Of a stretch of 64,000 nucleotides of DNA, positions 46,575 through 57,129 are shown piece after piece. This stretch comes from DATBVX01 sp963705495 (GTDB taxonomy: Bacteria > Pseudomonadota > Gammaproteobacteria > Steroidobacterales > Steroidobacteraceae). Location of the stretch: positions 159,952-223,951 of the forward strand of contig CAVPJQ010000025.1 of assembly GCA_963705495.1 (NCBI GenBank), written 5' to 3'. The notes beneath the pieces are model-generated. The model made no database searches. It was not told the DNA's origin and saw nothing but the letters and a program-made list of their open reading frames with translations. Positions within the stretch are counted from its first letter, which is position 1. Each line of letters starts with the position of its first letter. The translations under genes were made by a program, and so were the position numbers.

Positions 46575-46972
46575 ACACCATCCTGGTTCCGATCTCCCCA
46601 GGGGAATTGATCGACAAGATCACGATTCTGCGCATCAAAGCTCAGCGCATGACCGACGCTGCGAAGCTTGCCAACGTACGCCACGAGCTTGAACTTCTCG
46701 AGGTCACCTGGCGCGAGTCCGTGCCGCGTGGCACCGACCTCGTCGCCGAGGAGAAAGCACTGGAGGGAGTGAACGCGCGTATCTGGGACATCGAAGATGA
46801 CATTCGTGATCACGAGTCGCGCCGTGTGTTCGATGCGCGTTTCATCGAACTGGCGCGCGCGGTCTATATCAATAACGATGAGCGCGCGGCCATCAAGAAG
46901 CACATCAACGTGAGGCTCGGCTCAAAGATCGTTGAGGAAAAATCCTACAAGGATTACGGCAAGGGCAGTTGA
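46571..46972 (+). CDS. DUF6165 family protein
   Basis: A 133-residue soluble protein beginning MNTILVPISPGELIDKITILRI, the DUF6165 signature, and rich in charged helices. Function is unknown; family members commonly lie among LPS genes, and this one overlaps the heptosyltransferase stop as ATGA. A chaperone or adaptor for core synthesis is an inference only. Confidence 0.75.
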   Translation: MNTILVPISPGELIDKITILRIKAQRMTDAAKLANVRHELELLEVTWRESVPRGTDLVAEEKALEGVNARIWDIEDDIRDHESRRVFDARFIELARAVYINNDERAAIKKHINVRLGSKIVEEKSYKDYGKGS

Positions 46973-46995
46973 GGCGCTGACCTCGCCGCCCGCGT

Positions 46996-47202
46996 TCATT
47001 TCGTCAACGTATATTCCGCGCCGCAGTACGGGCATTTCGCCCAACCGGTCGGTTCGATCGGCAGATATACCCGAGGGTGTGAGTTCCACAGATACATCTG
47101 TGGCATCGGGCATGACAGTGGCAGATCCTCGCGCGTGACCTGGTACTGGTTCTGGGCGTTCGGCTGGATCAGCGTGCGCTTCGTGGGTTCGGTGGCGGCC
47201 AC
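46996..47202 (-). CDS. Zinc-finger (zf-CHCC) domain protein
   Basis: A 68-residue protein with the zf-CHCC pattern: LSCPMP, the histidine in WNSHPRVYL, and the closing pair AKCPYCGAEY, giving Cys-His-Cys-Cys ligands. It is related to the small Zn subunit of mitochondrial complex I. Start is GTG with GAGGACAAAGA before it. It lies 49 bases after the start-proximal side of glnE's end on the same strand, so they may share transcription. Confidence 0.88.
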   Translation of the reverse strand: MAATEPTKRTLIQPNAQNQYQVTREDLPLSCPMPQMYLWNSHPRVYLPIEPTGWAKCPYCGAEYTLTK

Positions 47203-47251
47203 TCTTTGTCCTCGATGCCGTGGGCAATGATTGGCGGCAAAGTATAGCGGA

Positions 47252-50146
47252 TCACGCCCCTGACATTGCCGCTTCCCAGATGGCGATCACCCGGCCGCGC
47301 TCCGCGACAAACTCGTTGTTCTCGACCACCGGCGGCAGATTTTCGAGCGAGCGGTGATGCAAGGTTGCGCGATAGGCACGATAAATGCCGGTCAGTGAAT
47401 CCACCGTCGCCTGCTCGACCAGGTTGGCGGAGGCAACCGATTCCAGTTGGCGGATGGTGTCCGAAAACATGATCAGCGGTGGGTAACGATCCGCCCACTT
47501 GAGCGCCCAGTACTGCGCCAGGAATTCGATATCCGCAATGCCTCCGGGGTCCTGCTTGACATCGAATTGGCCGCCACGCGCCTTGCTGAGCTCGGCGCGC
47601 ATCCGCTCGCGCATCTTGCGGACTTCCTCACGCAGCGAGTCGCGTCGGACGTGGTGACACAGCACGTCGACACGGATGTCTTCGAACCGGCGCCGCAGGT
47701 CATCGGCGCCCGCCACCGCTCTTGCGCGCAGCAGCGCCTGATGCTCCCAGGTCCAGGCCTCCGATTTCTGGTACTCATGGAAAGCATCGATCTGCGTCAC
47801 CATCAGCCCGCCCTTGCCGCTCGGCCGCAAACGCATGTCGACCTCGTAGAGCCGGCCTGCTGCGGAATGCAACGTCAGCAGGTGGATGATCCGCTGCCCG
47901 AGTCGCAGGAAGAACGCGCCGTTCTCGAGTGGACGCGCCCCATTGGTACGCTGAACGTCACCCGCGGAATCGTGCAGGAAGACCAGATCCAAGTCCGACG
48001 CATAACCGAGCTCGAGTGCTCCCAGCTTGCCATAACCGATCGCAGCAACACTCGCTGCCCGCAATGCCTCCGCGGTTCCGCACATCGGTATGCCGTGCTG
48101 CCGAGTGACCTGCTGCCACGCGAGTTGCATTGCCTCGCCGATGATCAGCTCTGCGATGTCGGTGAGACGATCGCTGACCTGCATCACCGGCAGGCGTCCG
48201 GTGAGATCCGCGAGCGCCACGCGGAACACAGCGGCGCGCTGGAATTGCCGCAGCGCCTCGACCTGGTGTTCAGGATCTGCATCCGGAACATGCTCGAGCC
48301 GCGCGCGAATCTCGCTGGCGAATTGCTCGCGGCTCGGCAGCTCATCGAGAACCCGCTCATCCACCAGCTCATCGAGCAACAACGGAAACACGACAATCTG
48401 CTGGGTGAGGAACTCGCTGCGCGCACAGATCTGCACCAGGCGTCTGAGTGCGGCCGAATTCTCGTTGAGAAGCGCGAGATACGCGCTGCGGCTGCCGACG
48501 GCTTCGAGAATGCGCAGCGTCCGACGCAGCGTCGTGAGCGGATCGTCAGTCTCCTTGAGCGCGGTCAGCAATCGAGGCATGAGGATTTGCAGGCGGCGGC
48601 GCGCTGTCTCCCCGAGCCGCTGCACGGCACTGCTCTTGCGCCACTCGTCCAGTTGCGCAGCGAGCGCCGCCGCATCCGAAAGGCCGAGCTTCTCGATGCT
48701 CGCCTCCATGGTCTGGGGCGAGGAGTTACCCTCGAGCAATGCCTCGAGCTCGCGCGCCGGTGCCGGCGCGGATGCTTCCGGAGTTGAAGTGGAAAGCAGG
48801 AACTGAAATTGGCGCGTCACCGCTGCACGATGCCGTTCCAGCTCGCCGCCGAGCGCCTCCCAGCTCTGGACCTCCATCGCAAGGCACAAGCGCTCCCGGG
48901 ACACCGGCTCATCCGGCAGGATGTGGATCTGCTCGTCATTGAGCATCTGCAAACGATTCTCGAGGCGGCGCAGGTACAGGTAGGCATCCCTGAGTTCCGC
49001 GACCGTCTGCGCGGGCAGCAATTTCTGACCGGTGAGCAGCGGCAGCACCGCCAGCAACGACTGCGACTGAAGCCGTCGATCGCTTCCGCCACGCAGGAGT
49101 TGCAGCGCCTGCACGATGAACTCGACCTCGCGGATACCGCCGGGACCGAGCTTGATGTTGTCACGCAGTTCTCGTCGCGCGACTTCGCGTGCGATCAGTT
49201 CCTTCATCGCACGCAACGACTCGAATACACCAAAATCGAGATAACGCCGGTAGACAAAGGGCCGCACTGCCTGCTGAAACAGCAGCTCGTAGTCTTCGAC
49301 GCCCGTAAGTGCGCGCGCCTTGACGTACGCGTAGCGCTCCCAGTCGCGGCCGTGCTCCTGCAGATAGTTCTCCAAGGCACCAAAACTCACCACCAGCGGA
49401 CCAGAGTCACCGAATGGCCTGAGGCGTGTATCCACCCGGAAAACGAAGCCATCAGCCGTCACGGCATCGAGCAACCTGATCAGGCCACGCGCGACCCGCG
49501 TGAAGAATTCCTCGTTGCTGATCGAGCGTCGTCCGTCCGTCTCCCCCGCCTCGGGGAACAGCAGCACGAGGTCGATATCGGACGAGAAGTTGAGCTCGCG
49601 GCCGCCGAGTTTCCCCATGCCGAGAACGACGAGCGACTGAGCCTCACCCGCTGCGGATCGAGGGGTGCCGTAGATCCGCGCCTGGGTTCGGGTCGCGAAC
49701 TCACAAGCACGCTGGACGGCGGCCTCGCCGATCTCACTGAGATCCCGCAGCGTCTCCTCAACGCTTGACCATCCAGCGAGATCACGCCACGCAATTCTCG
49801 CCAGTTCGCGCCGACGCCAAATGCGCAGGGCACGCATCGCCTCTTCTTCAGCACTGGCTTCTTTGACCGCTCGCGCCAGGTTTGCCGCAGCAGCGCCAGC
49901 TTCGCGCGAAGCGAGAAGCCCAGGTGCAGAAAGCAGTTCCGGGATCAGACTCGCATCTTGCGTGCAAGCAGCGCTTACAAAATCGCTGACCGCGAACACA
50001 CGTGAAACACTCGACTGCACCTCGGCCGGCGCAGTTGCGAGCGCGTGGATGAGATCTGGATTCTCGGCCAGCTTGTCGAGCATGCGTTGCGCCGCCGGGC
50101 GCAACGCCGGCGGCAACTGCTCAACGCCGTGCTCGAGATCGCTCAT
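47252..50146 (-). CDS. glnE: Bifunctional glutamine synthetase adenylyltransferase/deadenylase
   Basis: GlnE adds and removes AMP on glutamine synthetase in response to PII and glutamine. The 964-residue protein has two nucleotidyltransferase domains. The first (deadenylase) has GMGKLGGRELNFSSDIDL; the second (adenylylase) has GYGKLGALELGYASDLDL. Each is followed by a PII-uridylyl-transferase-like helical region. The ATG at 50146 was chosen because MSDLEHG fits family starts. No frameshift was seen over 2.9 kb. Confidence 0.95.
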   Translation of the reverse strand: MSDLEHGVEQLPPALRPAAQRMLDKLAENPDLIHALATAPAEVQSSVSRVFAVSDFVSAACTQDASLIPELLSAPGLLASREAGAAAANLARAVKEASAEEEAMRALRIWRRRELARIAWRDLAGWSSVEETLRDLSEIGEAAVQRACEFATRTQARIYGTPRSAAGEAQSLVVLGMGKLGGRELNFSSDIDLVLLFPEAGETDGRRSISNEEFFTRVARGLIRLLDAVTADGFVFRVDTRLRPFGDSGPLVVSFGALENYLQEHGRDWERYAYVKARALTGVEDYELLFQQAVRPFVYRRYLDFGVFESLRAMKELIAREVARRELRDNIKLGPGGIREVEFIVQALQLLRGGSDRRLQSQSLLAVLPLLTGQKLLPAQTVAELRDAYLYLRRLENRLQMLNDEQIHILPDEPVSRERLCLAMEVQSWEALGGELERHRAAVTRQFQFLLSTSTPEASAPAPARELEALLEGNSSPQTMEASIEKLGLSDAAALAAQLDEWRKSSAVQRLGETARRRLQILMPRLLTALKETDDPLTTLRRTLRILEAVGSRSAYLALLNENSAALRRLVQICARSEFLTQQIVVFPLLLDELVDERVLDELPSREQFASEIRARLEHVPDADPEHQVEALRQFQRAAVFRVALADLTGRLPVMQVSDRLTDIAELIIGEAMQLAWQQVTRQHGIPMCGTAEALRAASVAAIGYGKLGALELGYASDLDLVFLHDSAGDVQRTNGARPLENGAFFLRLGQRIIHLLTLHSAAGRLYEVDMRLRPSGKGGLMVTQIDAFHEYQKSEAWTWEHQALLRARAVAGADDLRRRFEDIRVDVLCHHVRRDSLREEVRKMRERMRAELSKARGGQFDVKQDPGGIADIEFLAQYWALKWADRYPPLIMFSDTIRQLESVASANLVEQATVDSLTGIYRAYRATLHHRSLENLPPVVENNEFVAERGRVIAIWEAAMSGA

Positions 50147-50194
50147 GGGGACCGATTCTAGGGCGAAAGAATCTGGGGCGAGAAAAAACACGGG

Positions 50195-50222
50195 CAAAAA
50201 AAAGCCCCGCCGAAGCGGGGCT
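50195..50222 (-). terminator. Rho-independent terminator for groESL
   Basis: On the minus strand GCCCCGC-TTCG-GCGGGGC is followed by eight T. It lies about 80 bases after the groEL stop. The stem holds seven G-C pairs with a stable TTCG loop. Confidence 0.92.
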
Positions 50223-50254
50223 CTTGATCTTCGTCTTGGGTCTTTTCACCGGGC

Positions 50255-50293
50255 CCCCAGAAAGTATTGCCGTCTTCGGCAAACTTTCTGGGG
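50255..50293 (-). other. Long hairpin directly after groEL
   Basis: CCCCAGAAAGT pairs with ACTTTCTGGGG, enclosing TTGCCG-TCTT-CGGCAA, for a stem of about 17 pairs with one bulged base. It starts 8 bases after the groEL stop and precedes the main terminator, without a T run of its own. It may protect the 3' end of the groESL message or act as a first pause. Confidence 0.75.
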
Positions 50294-50300
50294 TGGTCTT

Positions 50301-51935
<1,635 letters not shown>

Positions 51936-51995
51936 TTGAATGATCCTCTAAGAATTCTGATGTCGTGAGTTGAGTTCGTTGCTGTCGATCGAGGC

Positions 51996-52289
51996 TTACT
52001 TGCCTTCGATGATGGCCATGACGTCCTCTTCACGCATGACCAGATAATCGTCGCCGTCCACCTTCACTTCGGTCCCGCTGTACTTGCCGAACAGGATCTT
52101 GTCGCCGACCTTGACGTCGAGCGGACGTACCTTGCCGTCTTCGAGGATCTTGCCCTTGCCGACGGCGATCACCTTTCCCTGGATGGGCTTCTCGGTCGCG
52201 GTGTCAGGAATCACGATGCCACCGGGCGAAGTACGCTCTTCGTCCAGGCGCTTGACGATCACACGATCATGAAGCGGTCTAATCTTCAT
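51996..52289 (-). CDS. groES: Co-chaperonin GroES (10 kDa)
   Basis: GroES caps GroEL. The 97-residue protein starts MKIRPLHDRVIVKRL, and the mobile loop ERTSPGGIVIPDTA and the end VMREEDVMAIIE are normal. GAGGAGCTGGAGCCC precedes the ATG at 52289. A longer frame upstream lies over the promoter and was rejected. Confidence 0.97.
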   Translation of the reverse strand: MKIRPLHDRVIVKRLDEERTSPGGIVIPDTATEKPIQGKVIAVGKGKILEDGKVRPLDVKVGDKILFGKYSGTEVKVDGDDYLVMREEDVMAIIEGK

Positions 52290-52342
52290 GGGCTCCAGCT
52301 CCTCTAGATTGAGTTTGTTTGACAGAATCGAGAGAAATGTTA

Positions 52343-52369
52343 TTAGCACTCCCCCGACGTGGCTGCCAA
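52343..52369. promoter_or_regulatory. CIRCE-like HrcA operator of groESL
   Basis: On the plus strand the element reads TTAGCACTC, nine bases, GGCTGCCAA. One arm is the perfect CIRCE half-site; the other matches the expected GAGTGCTAA at 6 of 9. It lies just downstream of the -10 box, where HrcA binding blocks transcription. hrcA is not in the window. Confidence 0.7.
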
Positions 52370-52396
52370 TCATAGTGGCGAAAGCTTGAAAATCAA
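52369..52396 (-). promoter_or_regulatory. Sigma-70-type promoter of groESL
   Basis: Minus strand TTGATT (52391-52396) and TATGAT (52369-52374) are 16 bases apart, and the CIRCE-like site follows at once. The stretch CTTGATT near the -35 also recalls a sigma-32 -35 element, but the matching -10 is poor. Confidence 0.6.
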
Positions 52397-52486
52397 GGCG
52401 CAGCGAGGACTTCGTACATGACAGCAGGGCCATCGGTCGGTATCCTCCGGGGCGGCTTGGCCGACCCTGTTCGATGACGTAACTCT

Positions 52487-52810
52487 ATGGCGGAAAAGTA
52501 CATTTTGGTGCTTTGCACCTGCCCGGAGGATGTGGTCGCAAGCCGTATCAGTACTACGCTCGTCGAGGAACACCTGGCGAGCTGCGTCAACCGGCTCAGC
52601 CGCATGGTCTCGACCTACTGGTGGAAGGGGAAGCTCGAAACCGACACCGAGTCGCTCCTCCTGATCAAGACCAGCGAGCGATTGCTGCCACGACTCAGCA
52701 GGAGAATTGAGGAACTGCACCCGGCGGAACTTCCCGAAGTGATTACGCTGCCGATCACGGGTGGCTCGGAACGCTACCTCGAATGGCTGGGTCAGAATCT
52801 CGCGCCTTGA
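52487..52810 (+). CDS. cutA: Divalent-cation tolerance protein CutA
   Basis: A 107-residue trimeric ferredoxin-like protein of the CutA1 family, marked by VLCTCPEDVVASRISTTLVE and SCVNRL, then YWWKGKLETDTES. Its link to copper tolerance in E. coli is loose. It precedes dsbD by 14 bases; cutA-dsbD adjacency is common in gammaproteobacteria and suits joint handling of envelope metal and thiol stress. Confidence 0.92.
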   Translation: MAEKYILVLCTCPEDVVASRISTTLVEEHLASCVNRLSRMVSTYWWKGKLETDTESLLLIKTSERLLPRLSRRIEELHPAELPEVITLPITGGSERYLEWLGQNLAP

Positions 52811-52824
52811 GGAGAGAAGCCCGA

Positions 52825-54672
52825 GTGAAATCCCGACTGTTGCGATTGTTGGCCGCCTTGCTGGTGCTCGCCGGCGCTGGTCTCGCAAACACCGCGATGG
52901 GCGCCGCCAACCCACCGATCCTCAGCGGCAACTCGAGCGGTGAGGATGAATTCCTGCCGCCCGATGAAGCGTTCCGCTTTGCGGGCGAGGTGACAGGCCC
53001 GAATACCCTGCACTTGCGCTGGATCATCGCCGAGGGCTACTACCTCTATAAGGCGAAGATCAAAGCGTCAAGCGACAGCCAGATCGTCCAGCTCGGCACG
53101 CCCGATCTGCCGCAGGGTGACGAGAAGACCGACGAGTACTTCGGCACCCAGCAGGTCTATCACCAGTTCCTCGAAGCGGACGTACCGTTTTCGCGGGCCT
53201 CTCCGGCCGCCGGCAATTTCGCGGCGAAGGTGACGTACCAGGGCTGCGCCGATGCGGGGCTGTGTTACCCACCAATCACCAAGACGCTGCAACTCTCGTT
53301 GGTACCGGTTGATGCCTCCGCGCTCGGCGTGAAGGGCCCGTCGAGCGGCAGCCTGGTCTCCGAGCAGGACCGGCTCGCGCGGCTCATTCAAAGCGGGAAC
53401 ATTCTTCTGGTCCTTGCGACGTTCTTCGGCTTCGGTTTGTTGCTGTCATTGACACCCTGTGTGTTGCCAATGGTCCCCATTCTCTCCGGCATTATTGCCG
53501 GACACGGCAACAATGTGACCACGCGCAAGGCTTTCGCGCTCTCCCTCGCCTATGTCCTGGGCATGGCTGTTACGTACACCGTTGCCGGGGCGGCGTTCGC
53601 TGCCGCCGGTCAGCAGGCGCAGGCCGTTTTTCAGCAGACCTGGATCCTCGTGCTGTTTGCGCTGCTGTTCGTGGTCCTCGCGCTCGCGATGTTTGGCTTC
53701 TATGAGCTGCAGGTGCCCGCGGCAATTCAGACGCGCCTCGCCGGGCTCAGTAATCGCCAGAAGGCGGGCAGCTACATCGGCACCGCCGTGATGGGCGCGC
53801 TTTCCGCACTCATCGTCACGACCTGTGTCGCACCTCCGCTCGTCGCAACATTCGTGGTCATTGGCCAGGCGGGTGATGTGGTGCGGGGCGCACTCGCACT
53901 CTTTGCACTGAGCATCGGCATGGGCACGCCCCTCTTGATCGTCGGAGCGTCCGCCGGAAAGCTCCTGCCAAGAGCCGGCGCCTGGATGGAAACCGTCAAG
54001 CGCTTTTTCGGTGTCCTGTTTCTCGGGGTGGCGATCTGGATGGTCCAGCGCATCCTGCCGGGTCCCGTGGCACTCGCCTTGTGGGGTGTATTGCTCTTGA
54101 TCGCGGTGTTTGTGCTTGGCGCGTTCCGGCCTAGTCGGAGCGTGTCGGGTGCACGCTGGCTGGGTCGGGGCGTCAGCGCGGTTGTTGCCTTGTGGGGCGT
54201 CTTGATGCTCGTCGGAGCGGCTGCCGGCAATTCCGACCCTTTCCAACCCCTGAAGGGTGTGGGCGCCGGACGCTCGAGCGCGGCCAGCGCTTCGTCCGGA
54301 CTCGAATTCAAACGGGTGCGTTCCGTAGCCGATCTGGATCGCGAACTCGCGGCGGCGAAGGCCGCGGGCCGCCCGGTCATGCTGGATTTCTCGGCCGAAT
54401 GGTGTGTCTCGTGCAAGGAAATGGAGAAGTACACGTTCCCCGACCCGAAGGTGAAAGCGGTGCTGACACCGATGTGGCTGCTGCGCGCGGACGTCACTGA
54501 GAACAACGCCGACGATCAGGCGTTGCTCAAGCGCTTCGGCGTCTTCGGCCCCCCCACCATCGTGTTCTTCGGCGCGGATGGCATCGAGCGCCAGTTCCGC
54601 CAGGTGGGCTACTCCAACGCGGACAAGTTCAGCAGGCAGGTCGCGCAGGTGGTCGCGAGCCCCGCGACATGA
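52825..54672 (+). CDS. dsbD: Thiol:disulfide interchange protein DsbD
   Basis: DsbD carries electrons from cytoplasmic thioredoxin to periplasmic partners. The 615-residue protein has a signal peptide, an alpha domain with the Cys pair in GCADAGLCYPP, an eight-helix transmembrane domain with LTPCVLPMVP and TTCVAPPLVA, and a carboxy-terminal thioredoxin domain with the active site EWCVSCKEM. The GTG at 52825 follows GAGGAGAGAAG; an upstream frame would lack a signal. The stop overlaps the TlpA-like gene. Confidence 0.94.
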   Translation: MKSRLLRLLAALLVLAGAGLANTAMGAANPPILSGNSSGEDEFLPPDEAFRFAGEVTGPNTLHLRWIIAEGYYLYKAKIKASSDSQIVQLGTPDLPQGDEKTDEYFGTQQVYHQFLEADVPFSRASPAAGNFAAKVTYQGCADAGLCYPPITKTLQLSLVPVDASALGVKGPSSGSLVSEQDRLARLIQSGNILLVLATFFGFGLLLSLTPCVLPMVPILSGIIAGHGNNVTTRKAFALSLAYVLGMAVTYTVAGAAFAAAGQQAQAVFQQTWILVLFALLFVVLALAMFGFYELQVPAAIQTRLAGLSNRQKAGSYIGTAVMGALSALIVTTCVAPPLVATFVVIGQAGDVVRGALALFALSIGMGTPLLIVGASAGKLLPRAGAWMETVKRFFGVLFLGVAIWMVQRILPGPVALALWGVLLLIAVFVLGAFRPSRSVSGARWLGRGVSAVVALWGVLMLVGAAAGNSDPFQPLKGVGAGRSSAASASSGLEFKRVRSVADLDRELAAAKAAGRPVMLDFSAEWCVSCKEMEKYTFPDPKVKAVLTPMWLLRADVTENNADDQALLKRFGVFGPPTIVFFGADGIERQFRQVGYSNADKFSRQVAQVVASPAT

Positions 54673-55334
54673 GCCGCACCGCCAATATCGTATTGATCGC
54701 CGTTTCCATCATTGCAGCCGCAACGATCGGCTTCGGCGCGTATCGCGTGATGCACGAGACGCCCGCGGCTCCGCCGCCTGTGGCTGCGGCTGCGGAAGGC
54801 TCCGACATCTCTGTCGCGGCGGCCAAGCCGGTTCCCGAGATGCGGCCGGTTTTCTCCCTCGATGACCTCGAGGGGAAGTCACGCTCGATCACTGAATGGG
54901 ACGGCAAGACGCTGGTGATCAACTTCTGGGCGACGTGGTGTGCGCCTTGCCGGCGCGAAATCCCGATGCTCAAGGCTCTCAGCGCGGCGCGCGCCACGCA
55001 GGATGTCGTCGTCATCGGGATCGCGGTCGATTTTCGCGACAAGGTGCTGCCGTACGCGAAGGAAGCCGGTATCAACTACCCGTTGCTGATCGGCGAAGAG
55101 GATGGACTCGATGCCGCAAGTGCTTTCGGGCTCGGCTCGATCGGCTTGCCGTGCACTGTGTTTGTCGACGCGAAGAGCCGCATTGTCACCGCGCACCTCG
55201 GCGAGCTGCATGCCGACCAGGCTGATCTGATCGTCGATACCATTCTCGACCTCAATCGTGGCGCACTGAGCATGGAAGAGGCCCGGACGCGCATCGCTGC
55301 GGGGATGAAAGCGCCGGAGCGCAAGAGCAGCTAG
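54669..55334 (+). CDS. TlpA/ResA-like membrane-tethered thioredoxin
   Basis: A 221-residue protein with an amino-terminal anchor (about 5-25), an Ala/Pro-rich linker, and a thioredoxin domain with WATWCAPCRREIP. It would keep periplasmic targets such as cytochrome c or protein cysteines reduced, taking electrons from DsbD, whose stop overlaps its ATG. Confidence 0.9.
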   Translation: MSRTANIVLIAVSIIAAATIGFGAYRVMHETPAAPPPVAAAAEGSDISVAAAKPVPEMRPVFSLDDLEGKSRSITEWDGKTLVINFWATWCAPCRREIPMLKALSAARATQDVVVIGIAVDFRDKVLPYAKEAGINYPLLIGEEDGLDAASAFGLGSIGLPCTVFVDAKSRIVTAHLGELHADQADLIVDTILDLNRGALSMEEARTRIAAGMKAPERKSS

Positions 55335-55340
55335 CCCGCG

Positions 55341-56033
55341 TCAGGCCAGCGTTGCAAAGCGATAGCGCACGCCGCCGAGCGATGCGGGCGCGGTGTAGTC
55401 CTGGAAGCCGGCGACGGCGCACTTTACCGGCTGTCGAAACATCGGCCCGTCAAATACGAAGGTGTGAAACTCGCCGTTCTCGCCACAGGCATCGACGCCC
55501 GGCGGGAGATCCTCGAGAAATTTCGCATCGTAGCGACGGCCGCAGAACTCATCGGCAAGATAGCGGCTGTCGGTGCATACGACGTACGCCTCGAAGCCTT
55601 CCCGCAGCACTTCCTGGGCGATGAGCTCACGGGACTCCTGCCACAGCGGCAGATATGCGCTCAGGCCCGCCGCAGCACAGACTTTTTCTTCCCACTCGCG
55701 ATGAGCCTGCAGGTCGATGTCGCCGAAGATCGCAATCTCGATGCCGCCCGAACGCAGCTCGCGCAGCGTCGCAGTGAATTGCGCTTCGTAGTCCTGCCAC
55801 GAGGCCACGGGCGCCACCAGCTCGCAACCGAGCGCGTTCGCCTGCGCCTGCAGGAGAGGTTTTGGAATGCCGTGAGAGCGATTGCGTGCGCCAGTCTCCT
55901 CGAGCACGTTGATGAGAGTGCGCACTTTCAGGCCCGCTCGCTGCGCACGCCACAACGCGAGACAGGAATCCTTGCCACCGCTGAATGAGACGCAGGCGTT
56001 TCGGCCCGCGATGAACTGCTGCGCGTCGATCAT
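55341..56033 (-). CDS. Diphthine-ammonia ligase-like ATP-pyrophosphatase
   Basis: A 230-residue adenine-nucleotide alpha hydrolase with the ATP loop SFSGGKDSCLALWRA and the carboxy-terminal ENGEFHTFVFDGP typical of the Dph6/MJ0570 family. Bacteria lack diphthamide, so the true substrate is unknown. It lies 14 bases after the threonine aldolase on the same strand and is convergent with the TlpA-like gene. Confidence 0.82.
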   Translation of the reverse strand: MIDAQQFIAGRNACVSFSGGKDSCLALWRAQRAGLKVRTLINVLEETGARNRSHGIPKPLLQAQANALGCELVAPVASWQDYEAQFTATLRELRSGGIEIAIFGDIDLQAHREWEEKVCAAAGLSAYLPLWQESRELIAQEVLREGFEAYVVCTDSRYLADEFCGRRYDAKFLEDLPPGVDACGENGEFHTFVFDGPMFRQPVKCAVAGFQDYTAPASLGGVRYRFATLA

Positions 56034-56047
56034 TTCGGGGCGCTCCT

Positions 56048-57094
56048 TCAGCCGCTGATAAGATCGACCAGTATCCTGGCAGCGCGCTCGCACTGTTGCT
56101 GCGACACATCGAGGTGTGTGACGGCGCGGATTGTCCTCGGCCCGAAAGCATAGATCAGCACGCCGTGACGGCGCGCGCCGGCCACGATCACATTTGCATC
56201 CGGCGCATCTTCCGTCAGGCCGAAGACGATGATGTTTGTCTGCACAGTAGCGAGATCGAGCATGACGCGTTTGCTCGCTGCCAGGCGCCGCCCTATCAAT
56301 TGGGCATTCTGATGATCCTCGCGCAATCGATCGAGATTGTGATCGAGTGCATAAAGTCCCGCGGCTGCAAAGATGCCAACCTGGCGCATGGCCCCGCCGG
56401 ACATGCGGCGGTAACGAACGCACTGTGCGATCAAAGCGCGCGATCCAGCGAGCAGCGAGCCGCCCGGCGCGCCGAGACCCTTCGAAAGCGCGACCGCCAC
56501 GAGATCGAAAGGCGCCGCCAGAGTGGCCAACGAATCGCCGGTAGCCACCGCGGCGTTCCACAATCGTGAGCCATCGAGATAGGTCGCAATACCGCGCTCG
56601 CGCGCCAATTCGCAGATCTGCGTCGCGGTGTCCTGTGGAAAGATCACGCCGCCCGCACGATTGTGTGTGTTTTCGATTTCGACCAGCGTCGTCGGCGGAT
56701 AGATGATGTGTCCGCGCGGCTTGCACGCGCCGGTGAACTCCGCGGCATCGAATATTCCGTTGCCGCCAATCTCCGTGAACTGCACACCAGCATTGGCTGC
56801 GGATCCGCCGGTCTCATGCCACACCGCGTGGCTGCCACGACTCACGATGACATCGTCGCCCGGCCGCGTGAGCACGCGCAACGCCACCTGGTTCGCCATG
56901 GTGCCGGTAGGCAGCCACAACGCCGCTTCCTTGCCGAGCAGAGCGGCGATTCGCTCCTGCAGCAGATTGATGGTGGGGTCTTCGCCGAACTGATCATCGC
57001 CAACCGCGGCAGCGGCGATTGCAGCGCGCATACCCGGCGACGGACGCGTCACCGTGTCCGAGCGCAGATCGATCGGTGTCGCAGTCTCGGTCAT
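56048..57094 (-). CDS. ltaE: Low-specificity L-threonine aldolase
   Basis: A 348-residue PLP-dependent fold type I enzyme that splits threonine or allo-threonine to glycine and acetaldehyde. The amino end has DLRSDTVTRPSPGM, the PLP lysine lies in VALSKGLGAPGGS, and LDGSRLWNAAV is the aspartate site. ATG 57094 was chosen by family start. It lies between a lipoprotein gene and the ATP-pyrophosphatase, all leftward. Confidence 0.92.
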   Translation of the reverse strand: MTETATPIDLRSDTVTRPSPGMRAAIAAAAVGDDQFGEDPTINLLQERIAALLGKEAALWLPTGTMANQVALRVLTRPGDDVIVSRGSHAVWHETGGSAANAGVQFTEIGGNGIFDAAEFTGACKPRGHIIYPPTTLVEIENTHNRAGGVIFPQDTATQICELARERGIATYLDGSRLWNAAVATGDSLATLAAPFDLVAVALSKGLGAPGGSLLAGSRALIAQCVRYRRMSGGAMRQVGIFAAAGLYALDHNLDRLREDHQNAQLIGRRLAASKRVMLDLATVQTNIIVFGLTEDAPDANVIVAGARRHGVLIYAFGPRTIRAVTHLDVSQQQCERAARILVDLISG

Positions 57095-57129
57095 CAGTAT
57101 TCGAACGCTAAGCGATTTCTGCCGCTCGC

